A stretch of DNA of 64,000 nucleotides from an endosymbiont of unidentified scaly snail isolate Monju (GTDB lineage: Bacteria; Pseudomonadota; Gammaproteobacteria; Chromatiales; Chromatiaceae). Position numbers and translations under genes: made by a program. A model generated the notes under the pieces. It had not been told where the DNA came from. It saw only the letters and a program-made list of their open reading frames with translations, and searched no databases. Below are positions 50,620 to 60,433 of this stretch, in pieces. The stretch's first letter is position 1; every line of letters starts with the position of its first letter. Location: the NCBI RefSeq assembly GCF_000801295.1, contig NZ_AP012978.1:1054001-1118000 (forward strand). Reading direction: 5' to 3'.

Positions 50620-51696
50620 ATGACCGACCTGTTCTCACCCATCACCATCGGACCGCATACTCTGCCGAACCGCATCTTCATGGCTCCCCTGACCCGCAAC
50701 CGGGCTACCGATACCATTCCCACCCCGCTCATGGTGACCTATTACACCCAGCGGGCCGAGGCTGGCCTGATCATCAGCGAGGGATCCCAGATCTCGCCCC
50801 AGGGCGTCGGCTATCCGGTCACGCCCGGCATCCACACCGATGAACAGGTGGCAGGGTGGAAGACCGTCATTGATGCCGTGCACGAACGTGGCGGCCACAT
50901 ATTCTGCCAGCTCTGGCATTGTGGCCGGATATCGCATCCGGATTTTCATGGCGGCGAGTTGCCGGTCGCGCCCTCGGCCGTCCGCCCGGAGGGCCAGGCT
51001 GTCACCTACGAGGGGATGAAGGACTTCGTCACCCCACGCGCACTCGAAATCGACGAGATCCCCGGCATCGTTGCCGACTATGCCCATGCGGCCGATTGCG
51101 CCCGCCGCGCCGGTTTTGACGGCGTGGAGATCCATGCCGCCAATGGCTACCTCATCGACCAGTTCCTGCGCGATGGCACCAACCAGCGCACCGATGACTA
51201 TGGCGGCGCCATCGAGAACCGGGCCCGCTTCCTGCTGGAAGTCACCGAAGCCGTGTGCGATACGCTGGGCGCCGACCGGGTGGGCGTGCGGCTGTCGCCG
51301 CTGCAGCCGTTCAACGACATGCGCGACAGCAATCCTCAGGCCACCTTCACGTACGCCGTGCAGGCATTGAACCGTTTCGGACTGGCTTATCTGCACGTGA
51401 CGGAGATGGGCGGCGAGGCACCGGGAACCGCCGGACCGGCTTTCGACCTGCGGGAGCTTCGTCGCCTGTGGAACGGGGTCTACATCACCAATGCGGGATA
51501 CGACAAGGAAAAGGCCAACCGGGCCATCGGCGAGGGCGAGGCCGATGCGGTGGCCTTTGGCGTGTCCTTTATCGCCAATCCCGACCTGGTCACCCGCTTC
51601 CGCCAAGACGCGCCGCTCAACACGCCGGATCCTGACACCTTCTATGGTGGCGATGCCCACGGCTACACTGACTACCCGACGCTGGAGCAGACTTGA
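50620..51696 (+). CDS. Old Yellow Enzyme family ene-reductase (NemA-like)
   Basis: A 358-residue FMN-dependent NADPH oxidoreductase reducing activated double bonds or nitro compounds. FMN and substrate residues are seen in APLTRNRA, FCQLWHCGRISHPDF and VEIHAANGYLIDQFL with its His-x2-Asn pair, and DDYGGAIENRARF. The ATG at 50620 is chosen because it opens with the family start DLFSPITIGPHTLPNR; the frame is open further upstream but without homologous sequence. The stop overlaps the TTG of the next gene. Confidence 0.94.
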   Translation: MTDLFSPITIGPHTLPNRIFMAPLTRNRATDTIPTPLMVTYYTQRAEAGLIISEGSQISPQGVGYPVTPGIHTDEQVAGWKTVIDAVHERGGHIFCQLWHCGRISHPDFHGGELPVAPSAVRPEGQAVTYEGMKDFVTPRALEIDEIPGIVADYAHAADCARRAGFDGVEIHAANGYLIDQFLRDGTNQRTDDYGGAIENRARFLLEVTEAVCDTLGADRVGVRLSPLQPFNDMRDSNPQATFTYAVQALNRFGLAYLHVTEMGGEAPGTAGPAFDLRELRRLWNGVYITNAGYDKEKANRAIGEGEADAVAFGVSFIANPDLVTRFRQDAPLNTPDPDTFYGGDAHGYTDYPTLEQT

Positions 51697-52883
51697 GCGA
51701 GGAAGTCGTATCCACCGCAGGGCGTCCGCCTGTCGTACGGCGTTACCTGACGGTCGTCACCGCACTGCTGTCCTTTCCTGATATCGAGGCCGACTTTGGC
51801 GTCGATCGCGCGATGCTGTCACACAGCCTGAGCGTCTATCTGGCGGCCTTTGCGGTCTCGACACTGTTCTGGGGGCCGCTGGCCGACCGCCTGGGACGTC
51901 GCCGGGTCATCCTGGCCAGCCTGTCGACCTATACTCTCGCCTCGATCGGCTGCGCCATGGCCTCCCAGATGGAGTCATTCCTGTGGCTTCGCACCGTGCA
52001 GGGACTGGCAGCCAGCGGTGGCTTCATCGCCGGGCGCGCCATGATTCGCGATGCCCATGAGACGCAGGCGGCACACCGCGCCATGTCGCAGGTCACCCTG
52101 ATGTTTGCCATGGCGCCGGCCATCGCGCCGGTACTGGGCGGCTGGTTGCACGACCAGTTCGGCTGGCGTAGCGTGTTCTGGTTCCTGACGGGCTTCGGTA
52201 TCCTGCTCACAGGGCTGGTCGCGTTCATCGAAGAGACCCTCGCGCCGGCGCAGCGCCAGTCCATTCAGCCAGCCGCGGTGGTGCGGATCTATGCGCACAC
52301 CCTTCGGCACCGGCGGTTTCTCGGGCTGGTTCTGAGCCTGGCCCTTGCCTTTGCCGGATTGTTCCTTTACATCGCTGGCGCGCCCACGGTCATCTACGAT
52401 TTCCTCGGCCTGGGAAGCGACAACTTCGGTGTGCAGTTCATTCCTATGGTGGGCGGCATGATGTTGGGCGCCTTTCTCTCGAGCCGCCTGGCGCACCGCT
52501 GGCCAGTGCAACGCACTGTCCTGGGCGGCCTTGGAGTGGTGACCCTGGCGGTGCTGCTCAATCTCTTGCTGGCGTTGTTTTTCGAGACCGGTATCCTCAC
52601 CGTCATCGGGCCACTGGTCGTCTATGCATTCGGTCTGGCCGTCGCCATGCCCGCGATCACCATCCTGGCCTTGGACTGCTTCCCCCGCCACCGGGGGACG
52701 GCGGCATCGATGCAGGGCTTCCTGCAGATGCTGATCAACGCCGGCGTCGCCGGTGTTGCCGTTCCGCTGTTGCACGCGCAGTGGTTGCACTTCGCGCTCG
52801 GACAGCTCGCGTTTCTGCTGCTGGCCCTGCTGTTCTGGTCGTCCATCCGGCAAGGCAAGCCGCCGGGAGGGGCGCTCGATTGA
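51693..52883 (+). CDS. MFS drug transporter (Bcr/CflA type), shortened first helix
   Basis: A 396-residue major facilitator. The loop motif GPLADRLGRRRVI after helix 2 and GGFIAGRAMIRD are typical of Bcr/CflA exporters. The first helix is damaged: after YLTVVTALL the sequence goes directly to SFPDIEADFG, while relatives have about 10-15 more residues ending D-x-Y-L-P before this point. An in-frame deletion is likely, and transport may be impaired. TTG start at 51693 overlaps the OYE stop (TTGA). Confidence 0.82.
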   Translation: MSEEVVSTAGRPPVVRRYLTVVTALLSFPDIEADFGVDRAMLSHSLSVYLAAFAVSTLFWGPLADRLGRRRVILASLSTYTLASIGCAMASQMESFLWLRTVQGLAASGGFIAGRAMIRDAHETQAAHRAMSQVTLMFAMAPAIAPVLGGWLHDQFGWRSVFWFLTGFGILLTGLVAFIEETLAPAQRQSIQPAAVVRIYAHTLRHRRFLGLVLSLALAFAGLFLYIAGAPTVIYDFLGLGSDNFGVQFIPMVGGMMLGAFLSSRLAHRWPVQRTVLGGLGVVTLAVLLNLLLALFFETGILTVIGPLVVYAFGLAVAMPAITILALDCFPRHRGTAASMQGFLQMLINAGVAGVAVPLLHAQWLHFALGQLAFLLLALLFWSSIRQGKPPGGALD

Positions 52884-53036
52884 AGATTCCGCGCCAGTTG
52901 CATGACCACCACTTACCATACGCCCCGTAAAGGAACCTCCGAACAAGTTCCTCCTCCATTTCATGGGGGAAGAGAATGTGGACTTTTTCGGGGACTCCTG
53001 AACCATTATTCAAGCATCTTCAGAATCGTGTCTGCC

Positions 53037-54086
53037 ATGCCCAAGAAAATCGCTTTCCTCTTGCTCCTCCTGTCGCTACTGGCGGGTTGTCAAAACGACA
53101 CCCCCACCTCCGAGGCAAAAAGGCCGACGCCATGGGTCAAGACGGTCACGCTGCAGGCCGGGGGCGAAACCACGCTGGCACTTTCGGGCATCCTGCGGGC
53201 ACGCCATGAAACACCGGTGGCCTTTCAGGTGGGAGGACGCATACTCGCCCGTTACGTCGACGCCGGTCAGCGCGTGACGGCTGGGCAGAAGCTGTTCGAT
53301 CTCGATCCACGCGATCTGGATGCGGCGGTACAGGCGGCCGAGGCGCAGCTGGCAGCGGCCGAAGCCGCGCTCGCCACGGCGCGAAGTGAACTCGAACGTC
53401 AGCGCAAACTGGTCGCCAAAAAGTTCGTCAGCCGGCAGACCCTGGATCAGTTTGAACTCAAGGAACGCGAGGCCGCCAGCCAGGTAAAGGCCGCGCGGGC
53501 CAAACTGGCCCAGGCTCGCAACGCACGCAGTTATGCCGAACTGCATGCCAAACACGCCGGTGTGCTGATCGAAGTCAGCGGCGAGCCTGGCCAGGTGGTC
53601 GGTGTCGGACAGACCGTGGCCGTGCTGGCACGTGAAGGTGAGCGCGAAGTCGAGGTCTCTCTCACCGACGGCACCCATGCGCCGCGCACCGGCCGCGTGC
53701 GCCTCCCCGACGGTCGGCGCATCCCGGTCAAATTACGCGAGCTCGCCGGCGCCGCCGATCCGCAAAGCCGGACCTGGCGGGCACGCTACCGTCTGGAAGG
53801 CACTGCCGCTGATCTGCCGCTGGGCGCCGTGGTCCAGGTGCGATTGCAAAGACCGGCGATCGGCGAGAAAACCTGGCGCGTGCCCCTCGGGGCATTGGAT
53901 GAACGCGCCGATGGCCCCCGTATCTGGCAGGTGATCGATGGCCATGCGCAGCCCGTACCGATCGAAGTGGTATCACTCGACAGCGAGACCGCCCGCATCC
54001 GCGTGGACCTGCCGCCGACCACCCACATCATTGCCCTGGGCACCCATCTGCTGACCCCGGGCATGGCGGTACGGGAGCGCAAGTGA
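53037..54086 (+). CDS. RND efflux periplasmic adaptor lipoprotein
   Basis: A 349-residue membrane fusion protein with lipoprotein signal LLLLSLLAGCQ (Cys18). Next come the lipoyl half RHETPVAFQVGGRI, an alpha-helical hairpin (about 95-165, Ala/Gln/Arg-rich) and beta-barrel domains. It bridges the RND pump to an outer-membrane channel. ATG 53037 is chosen by the signal peptide. It is coupled to the pump gene by an overlap. Confidence 0.92.
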   Translation: MPKKIAFLLLLLSLLAGCQNDTPTSEAKRPTPWVKTVTLQAGGETTLALSGILRARHETPVAFQVGGRILARYVDAGQRVTAGQKLFDLDPRDLDAAVQAAEAQLAAAEAALATARSELERQRKLVAKKFVSRQTLDQFELKEREAASQVKAARAKLAQARNARSYAELHAKHAGVLIEVSGEPGQVVGVGQTVAVLAREGEREVEVSLTDGTHAPRTGRVRLPDGRRIPVKLRELAGAADPQSRTWRARYRLEGTAADLPLGAVVQVRLQRPAIGEKTWRVPLGALDERADGPRIWQVIDGHAQPVPIEVVSLDSETARIRVDLPPTTHIIALGTHLLTPGMAVRERK

Positions 54087-57000
54087 TGAGTTTCCCGAAC
54101 CTCTCTGCGCTTGCGGTGCGCGAGCGCTCGGTGACGCTGTTCTTCGTTCTGCTGTCGGTATTTGCCGGGCTCTATGCGTTTCTGTCGCTCGGAGGGGCAG
54201 AAGACCCCGCTTTTACGGTGCGGGTCATGGTGGTCTCGGCGATCTGGCCTGGTGCCACACCCGAGGAACTCCAGCAACAGGTGGCCGACCGCCTGGAGAA
54301 GCGGATCCAGGAAGTGGAATACCTCTATCGCATCGAGACAACCATCCGCCCCGGTCGTGCCGATCTGCAGGTCGAATTCGAGGACTACACGCCCAGCGAA
54401 AAGATTCCCGACCTTTTTTACGAAGTGCGCAAACGCATGCGTGACGAGGCGGCTCGTCTGCCCAGGGGCGTGATCGGCCCGGTCGTCAACGACGATTTTT
54501 CCGATGTCTATTTCTCGCTCATGGCGCTGAGCGCGCCTGGCCTGCCGATGCGTGAACTGACGCGCGAGGCGGAATCCCTGCGCGACCGCCTGCAACGGAT
54601 CGATGGGGTACACAAGGCGCTGCTACTGGGCGAGCGCAGCGAACGCTTGTTCGTCGAATTCGACATGGCGAAGCTCACCAACCTCGGCATCGCACCGCAG
54701 GCCATCTTCGATGCGATCGATGCCAACAACCAACTGGTACCGGCCGGATTCATGGACCTCGCAGGGCCTCGGGTCTACCTGCGCATCGACGCCGACCTGT
54801 CGGATCCCGAGCGCCTGGCCTCGGTACCCATTCGGGTCGGAGATCGCCTGCTGCGTCTCTCCGACCTGGCAACCATCCGCCGGGGCTACGAAGACCCGCC
54901 CAGTTATCTGGTGCGCTCGCGCGGACAGGATGCCGTGTTGCTGGGCGTGGTCATGAACAAGGGGGAAAACGGACTCGAGTTCGGTCAGCGCCTGGCGGAC
55001 TTCGTCGCCCGCGAGCAAAGCCGCCTGCCGCTGGGCATGACGCTTTCGGTATTGACCAACCAGACCGATGCCATCAAGCAGGCGGTCAACCTGTTTCAGA
55101 TCAAGTTCCTGGTGGCGGTCGCCGTGGTGATGGGTGTGAGCATCCTCGCTATCGGCCTGCGGGCCGGCCTGGTGGTCGGGATTGCCGTCCCCATCACCCT
55201 GGGGTTGACCTTCCTGTTGATGAAGATGACCGGCGTCAACCTGGACCGTATCACCCTGGGGGCACTGATCATCGCCCTGGGCCTGCTGGTGGATGACGCC
55301 ATTATCGCCATCGAAATGATGCTGGTGAAAATGGAGGACGGCTGGGACAAGGTTCGCGCCGCCAGTCATGCCTGGAACGTCACCGCCGCGCCCATGCTGT
55401 TCGGCACCCTGGTGACCGCAGCGGGCTTCGTACCCATCGGCTTTGCCCAGTCGGGCGTGGGCGAATACGCCGGCAACATCTTCTGGGTGCTGGCCTATGC
55501 GCTGATCGTCTCCTGGCTGGTGGCGGTCGTGTTCACCCCGTACCTGGGTGTGAGGCTGCTGCCCGACTTCAAGGGACATGCCGAATCGGAAGATTCACTG
55601 TATCAGCGGCCGATCTACCGCCGGCTTCGCGCCCTGATCACCGCCTGTGTGCGCTACCGCAAGAGCATCGTGCTGCTGACCGTCGGCCTGCTGGTGCTGG
55701 CGATCGTCGGCATGGCCACCAAGGTCCAGAAACAGTTCTTTCCCAGTTCCGACCGACCAGAGGTCCTGATCGGGGTCTATCTGCCGCAGGGCAGCGCCAT
55801 CGAGCAGACCGACGCCACCGCCAGACGCATCGAGAAGATCCTGGCCGAAATGCCCGAGGTCAGAAGCCTGTCGACCTATGTCGGCGCGGGTGCGCCGCGC
55901 TTCTTCATCTCGGCCAACCCCGAGCTGCCGGATCCGGCGTTTGCCAAGATCGTCGCCATCGGCAAGGATGCACTGACACGCGATCGCATCATGACGGCCA
56001 TGCAGAAACACGTCGACGCCGGCGAGTTTCCCGAGGCCAGGGTCCGCCTCACCCGTCTGTTCTACGGCCCACCGGTGGTATGGCCGGTGAGCTTCCGCGT
56101 GATTGGCCCGGACCCGGAAAAGCTGCGTGAGATCGCACACCAGGTACGTGCCGTCATGGCGGCCAATCCGCATACCGTGGATCCGCACCTGGAATGGGAT
56201 GAACGCGCCCCGGTCCTGCACCTGACCATGGACAACGAACGCCTGCGTCTGCTGGGATTGACGCCCAGGGATGTCGCCCGACAATTGCAGTTTCAGCTCA
56301 ACGGCATGTCCGTCACCCGGGTGCGTCAGGATATCCGTACCGTGGAGGTCATCGCCCGCGGCCAGCGAACGGACAGGCGCATGCCGCAGGACCTGGAGAT
56401 CAAGACGGAGGAGGGGCGCAAGATACCGCTCACGCATCTGGGCCTGTTGGAAGTGCGCTACGAGGAACCGGTGATCAAACGCTACAACAGAGAACGCTTC
56501 CTTGCCGTCCACGCCGATGTTCAGGGAGCCCAGCCCCCCGATGTCACCATGGCGATCTGGAAGCAGCTGACCGAGCTGCGCCAACGACTGCCCGAGGACT
56601 ATCGCATCGATATCGGTGGCTCGGTGGAACAGTCCGGCAAGGCGGATGCCTCCATCCAGAAGTTGCAGCCGCTGATGGTGGCGCTGATGCTGATCTTCAT
56701 CATGCTGCAGATGCGCACCTTCTCCGGCACCTTCATGGTGGTGGCCACCGCACCGCTTGGCCTGATCGGGGCGGTCGCGGCGCTGCTGCTGTTCAACCAG
56801 CCATTCGGCTTTGTCGCCCTGCTCGGGTTGATCGGCCTGGCCGGCATCCTCATGCGAAATACCATGATCCTCACCCAGCAGGTTCAGGATAATCTGGAAG
56901 AGGGCATGGATGCCTGGTCAGCGGTGATCGAGGCGGCCGTGCGACGTGCCCGCCCCGTCCTGCTGACCGCCCTGGCGGCCGTGTTGGCGTTCATCCCGCT

Positions 57001-57145
57001 GACCCACGACAGTTTCTGGGGGCCGCTGGCCTATGTGCTGATCGGCGGCGTGCTCGCAGGCACCGTCATCACGCTGCTGTTCGTGCCGGCCCTGTATGCC
57101 CTGTGGTTCCGCTTGGGCAAGAACGACACAACGGCCATCGGGTAA
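54083..57145 (+). CDS. RND efflux pump, inner-membrane transporter
   Basis: A 1020-residue AcrB/MexF-like proton antiporter with 12 membrane helices and two large periplasmic loops. The helix-4 motif GALIIALGLLVDDAIIAIEMM contains the proton-relay aspartates, and the C-terminal repeat ends in LIGGVLAGTVITLLFVPALY. Start is GTG 54083 or ATG 54086, overlapping the adaptor stop. No outer-membrane factor gene is adjacent, so a TolC encoded elsewhere is presumed. Confidence 0.94.
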   Translation: MMSFPNLSALAVRERSVTLFFVLLSVFAGLYAFLSLGGAEDPAFTVRVMVVSAIWPGATPEELQQQVADRLEKRIQEVEYLYRIETTIRPGRADLQVEFEDYTPSEKIPDLFYEVRKRMRDEAARLPRGVIGPVVNDDFSDVYFSLMALSAPGLPMRELTREAESLRDRLQRIDGVHKALLLGERSERLFVEFDMAKLTNLGIAPQAIFDAIDANNQLVPAGFMDLAGPRVYLRIDADLSDPERLASVPIRVGDRLLRLSDLATIRRGYEDPPSYLVRSRGQDAVLLGVVMNKGENGLEFGQRLADFVAREQSRLPLGMTLSVLTNQTDAIKQAVNLFQIKFLVAVAVVMGVSILAIGLRAGLVVGIAVPITLGLTFLLMKMTGVNLDRITLGALIIALGLLVDDAIIAIEMMLVKMEDGWDKVRAASHAWNVTAAPMLFGTLVTAAGFVPIGFAQSGVGEYAGNIFWVLAYALIVSWLVAVVFTPYLGVRLLPDFKGHAESEDSLYQRPIYRRLRALITACVRYRKSIVLLTVGLLVLAIVGMATKVQKQFFPSSDRPEVLIGVYLPQGSAIEQTDATARRIEKILAEMPEVRSLSTYVGAGAPRFFISANPELPDPAFAKIVAIGKDALTRDRIMTAMQKHVDAGEFPEARVRLTRLFYGPPVVWPVSFRVIGPDPEKLREIAHQVRAVMAANPHTVDPHLEWDERAPVLHLTMDNERLRLLGLTPRDVARQLQFQLNGMSVTRVRQDIRTVEVIARGQRTDRRMPQDLEIKTEEGRKIPLTHLGLLEVRYEEPVIKRYNRERFLAVHADVQGAQPPDVTMAIWKQLTELRQRLPEDYRIDIGGSVEQSGKADASIQKLQPLMVALMLIFIMLQMRTFSGTFMVVATAPLGLIGAVAALLLFNQPFGFVALLGLIGLAGILMRNTMILTQQVQDNLEEGMDAWSAVIEAAVRRARPVLLTALAAVLAFIPLTHDSFWGPLAYVLIGGVLAGTVITLLFVPALYALWFRLGKNDTTAIG

Positions 57146-57182
57146 CACCGGCCGGTTTCATCAACCACTGTCACGTACCAAC

Positions 57183-58052
57183 ATGCTGCAAATCATCAAC
57201 ATCGTTTTCCCCATCTTCGCGATCGTGCTGATCGGCTATCTGTATGCCCGGCGGCATGGGCCCGACATGGCGTCGGCGAACCGTCTCAACGTGGAAATAT
57301 TCACGCCGGCACTGATTTTTCACGTGCTCACGCAGGAGGGGTTCGATCTCTCCGCCTACGGTGATCTGGCGCTTGCCGCGGCGGTCGTGGTGCTGGGCTC
57401 CGGCGTGATCGCCTGGCCAATAGGCAGGCTTCTCGGTTACCCCTACAAGGCCTTCGTGCCCCCCATGATGTTCAACAACTCCGGGAACATGGGGCTTCCC
57501 CTGGCGCTTTTTGCCTTTGGAGAACAGGCACTTCCTGCCGCGATGATCCTGTTTCTGGTGGAGAATACCCTGCACTTCAGTGTCGGTGGGGCCATGCTGA
57601 CGGGCCATATCAACCCGTTGAGATTGTTGCTCAACCCCATGCTCGCTTCGACCCTCGTCGGCATTGCCGTGGCACTGAGCGGTATCCATATCCCGGTTCC
57701 GCTGGGAGAAACCATCAAACTTCTCGGGCAGGTCGCCATCCCTCTGATGCTGTTTGCCCTGGGGGTGCGCCTGACCAGCGTCGATTTCACCAACTGGCGT
57801 ATCGGCGTCGTTGGCGCGGTGGTTGCCCCCTTCAGCGGCTTGATCTGTGCCATTCTCGCCCTGAAACTCATATCGCTGGATACGGCCCAGGCCGCGCAAC
57901 TGCTGGTTTTCTCGATACTCCCGCCCGCCGTTCTGAACTACATGCTTGCCGAACGCTATAACCTGTATCCACACCAGATGGCGGCCATCGTCTTGATCGG
58001 CAATCTGGCCAGCCTGGTGACGATCCCCGCCGCGCTGTACTGGGTGCTGTGA
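57183..58052 (+). CDS. AEC-family permease
   Basis: A 289-residue membrane protein with about ten helices in two inverted halves; segments FPIFAIVLIGYLYARR, FNNSGNMGLPLALF and IPLMLFALGVRL are typical of the auxin efflux carrier family, which in bacteria export malonate or other metabolites. It follows the RND pump by 37 bp and may belong to the same transcript. Confidence 0.88.
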   Translation: MLQIINIVFPIFAIVLIGYLYARRHGPDMASANRLNVEIFTPALIFHVLTQEGFDLSAYGDLALAAAVVVLGSGVIAWPIGRLLGYPYKAFVPPMMFNNSGNMGLPLALFAFGEQALPAAMILFLVENTLHFSVGGAMLTGHINPLRLLLNPMLASTLVGIAVALSGIHIPVPLGETIKLLGQVAIPLMLFALGVRLTSVDFTNWRIGVVGAVVAPFSGLICAILALKLISLDTAQAAQLLVFSILPPAVLNYMLAERYNLYPHQMAAIVLIGNLASLVTIPAALYWVL

Positions 58053-58062
58053 CGCGGCAACA

Positions 58063-59217
58063 ATGAAAAGCCGTACCCAGCCCATCATCGTCTACTGCAC
58101 CATCATCGCCTTTGCGATTCTGTATGAACATCAACCCCTGCTGCCACTGCTCGGGGATCACTGGGGACGCCCCATCAGTGATATTGCGCTACTGACTACC
58201 GTGACGCTGTTTCCCTTGGCCATGGCGCCACTGCTGTATGGCTATATCCTCGAGCGTTTTTCCTCTCACAAGATGCTGGTCATCGGCTTCTCCATCCTGT
58301 TCATCAGTCAGGCCATACTCTCGACCGCACCCGACTACGCGCTGTTCCTTTCCCTGCGGGCCATCGAGGGACTGATGCTGCCTGCGATCTTTACATCGTT
58401 GATGACTTACACATCGTCCCTTGGCGACAAGGCTCTTGCTCGCCGCAATCTGAGTATCTATATCGCCTCGACCATCGCGGGGGGCTTCATGGGACGCACG
58501 GTGACAGGCCTGGTCACCGAACTGAGTGATTGGCAAAGCGCATTCTGGATGTGGTCCGGCCTGGCGCTGATCGCGGTCATCAGCCTGTTCGGACTCGATT
58601 CGGATCCGCGCAACCAGCTGCAACGGATTCAGCTGCACGAAATTCTCGCCTTGTTGAAACGCCCCGTCATCCGCATGGGACTGTTCACTGCGTTTCTGCT
58701 GTTCTTTGTCTTTGCCGCCATGCTCAATTTCCTGCCCTTCCGCATGCGGGAGCTCCATCCCGATATCGGTACAGGTGCTATCGCCATGGTCTATACCGGC
58801 TATCTGATTGGCATAGTGATCTCGCTGGGATCTCCCCGGCTGATCAGACGGCATGGTGGCGAATCCAGGGTGCTGATGGGGGGCGCCTTTATCTACCTGC
58901 TGGGGACCCTGTCATTCCTGATTCCCCGCCTGCAAGCGCTTTATGTGGCCATGTTCATTTTTGCCGCAGGCATGTTCGCCCTGCACAGCGTGTTGTCCGG
59001 TTACATGAATCACCTTTCCGAGAGAAAGGGGCTGATCAGCGGCTTGTACATCAGTGCCTACTACACCGGCGGGGCACTCGGGTCCTTTCTCCCCGGCCTC
59101 TTCTACCATTCGACGGGATGGTCGGGATTCGTGGTGTTGCTTATGGCTATGGTGCTGTTGCTCTTGGGGATGGTCTGGCGCATGTCGGTGGCCGAGGAAC
59201 AGGTTCAGCCTGCCTGA
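58063..59217 (+). CDS. MFS transporter (YnfM-like)
   Basis: A 384-residue major facilitator with 12 predicted helices; the loop-2 region YGYILERFSSHKML is a weak form of the G-x3-D-R motif. TAFLLFFVFAAMLNFLPFRM marks the second half. Substrate unknown. It starts 10 bp after the AEC permease and ends the plus-strand transporter series, convergent with a small membrane protein. Confidence 0.88.
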   Translation: MKSRTQPIIVYCTIIAFAILYEHQPLLPLLGDHWGRPISDIALLTTVTLFPLAMAPLLYGYILERFSSHKMLVIGFSILFISQAILSTAPDYALFLSLRAIEGLMLPAIFTSLMTYTSSLGDKALARRNLSIYIASTIAGGFMGRTVTGLVTELSDWQSAFWMWSGLALIAVISLFGLDSDPRNQLQRIQLHEILALLKRPVIRMGLFTAFLLFFVFAAMLNFLPFRMRELHPDIGTGAIAMVYTGYLIGIVISLGSPRLIRRHGGESRVLMGGAFIYLLGTLSFLIPRLQALYVAMFIFAAGMFALHSVLSGYMNHLSERKGLISGLYISAYYTGGALGSFLPGLFYHSTGWSGFVVLLMAMVLLLLGMVWRMSVAEEQVQPA

Positions 59218-59331
59218 ACGAGCAAGGGCTGTCCTGTCGCTGGATGGCACTGATCGCCATGGATGCCCCTGTCGTGGAGCATCGGCAGGTCCACCGAGAA
59301 CAGTTGGTTCATCAGGCGAGGGCAGGGGGCG

Positions 59332-59772
59332 TCAATTGGAATTATTCGCCGATGGGTCCTTCGCCACGTCCTGCTGCAGCACGCTGCCACGAACCGGAGC
59401 CGAGAAAAAGGTGCGCAGAAGCAGTCGCGCACTGAGTGGCTCACGGCGGTTCCAGGGGAGCAGGGATACGATACGTGCCATGGTGCAATAACCGACGGTG
59501 AGCTGCGCCCAGGTGCCGATGATGGGTACCCAGTACAGCCATTGCATGGGTAAGGGGTAGGCAACAAGCAGGAGCAGCAGGTAACCGACGCGGACTTGTA
59601 CCGGAAATGCCGTTACGGAGCCTTCACGCAGGGCAAAGTGAACGATCTGTATGCCGGTGAGGGCCATTGCGCCGGGATAACCGCCGTCCCACCCGGCCAT
59701 GCCCAGACACAACAGGATGACGGTGGCCAGCCAATACCACCAACTCATTTCGCGCCAGTCGATCATCAACAT
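59332..59772 (-). CDS. Small integral membrane protein, unknown function
   Basis: About 146 residues with three or four hydrophobic segments (WYWLATVILLCLGMAGW, VRVGYLLLLLVAYPL, LYWVPIIGTWAQLTVGY). A conserved-looking tail holds SLLPWNRREPLSARLLLRTFFSAP. I do not recognise a named family. The start is uncertain: ATGs at 59772, 59766 and 59748 are possible and none has a strong ribosome-binding site. Confidence 0.65.
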   Translation of the reverse strand: MLMIDWREMSWWYWLATVILLCLGMAGWDGGYPGAMALTGIQIVHFALREGSVTAFPVQVRVGYLLLLLVAYPLPMQWLYWVPIIGTWAQLTVGYCTMARIVSLLPWNRREPLSARLLLRTFFSAPVRGSVLQQDVAKDPSANNSN

Positions 59773-59835
59773 GATTTGCTTGTAAATAGAATGGATATTC
59801 GTGGCATTTTCGTCTGCCCGTGAAGAGCGGGTCAA

Positions 59836-60216
59836 GCCATGGCTGGACCGGCGTCTCCCCGTTTTTCACGCCCCGGACCAGGATTCAGGTCACCCGGGTC
59901 GATGGCAAGCATCATCCTCATCGCCGCCTTGTACAGGCAGCGCGGGGAAGTCGTGCCAGGCAGAGCCTGAAGAGCCAGCCCGATACGGCCTCATGGCCTG
60001 CCTGCTGCTCCAGGCCTGCCGCAGCACAGGGAATGACCGGAATCGATGCGGTGTATTGCCCAAAGCCTGTTGACCGCCTCGGGAGGGCTTGCGCCATGGC
60101 CAAGGCCCGACGACTGGAGAGAGAACACCAAGCCCCTTGCAGCCATCTCCGCCCCTCGCGACCGATTTCCCCTGCCGGCAGTGCCATTCGAGGGGAGGGC
60201 GGGTGGGGCTCCAATG
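59836..60216. other. Intergenic region, nothing recognised
   Basis: About 380 bp lie between the membrane protein and the tRNA-Leu terminator. Short frames on both strands have no family resemblance and no convincing start signals. Confidence 0.4.
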
Positions 60217-60244
60217 AAAAAGGCCCGCTCGAGGAGCGGGCCTT
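60217..60244 (-). terminator. Rho-independent terminator of tRNA-Leu
   Basis: Read on the minus strand, AAGGCCCGCT pairs with AGCGGGCCTT around a CCTC-G loop, followed by TTTTTC. It lies 10 bp after the tRNA CCA end. Confidence 0.85.
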
Positions 60245-60253
60245 CCAGGTTTA

Positions 60254-60340
60254 TGGTGCCTGGGAGAGGACTTGAACCTCCACGGGGTCACCCCCACTAG
60301 CACCTGAAGCTAGCGTGTCTACCAATTTCACCACCCAGGC
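60254..60340 (-). tRNA. tRNA-Leu (anticodon CAG)
   Basis: An 87-nt class II tRNA with encoded CCA. Acceptor GCCTGGG pairs with CCCAGGC; anticodon stem CTAGC/GCTAG holds loop TTCAGGT (anticodon CAG). A long variable arm TGGGGGTGACCCCG and T loop TTCAAGT follow. Confidence 0.97.
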
Positions 60341-60433
60341 ATGACATGAGTAGCTGAGGGCGCGTAATCTACAGCGACAGACGGGCCTTGTCAACGTACA
60401 ATGACGCCACGATTCTAGAAAGGCAACGAATGA

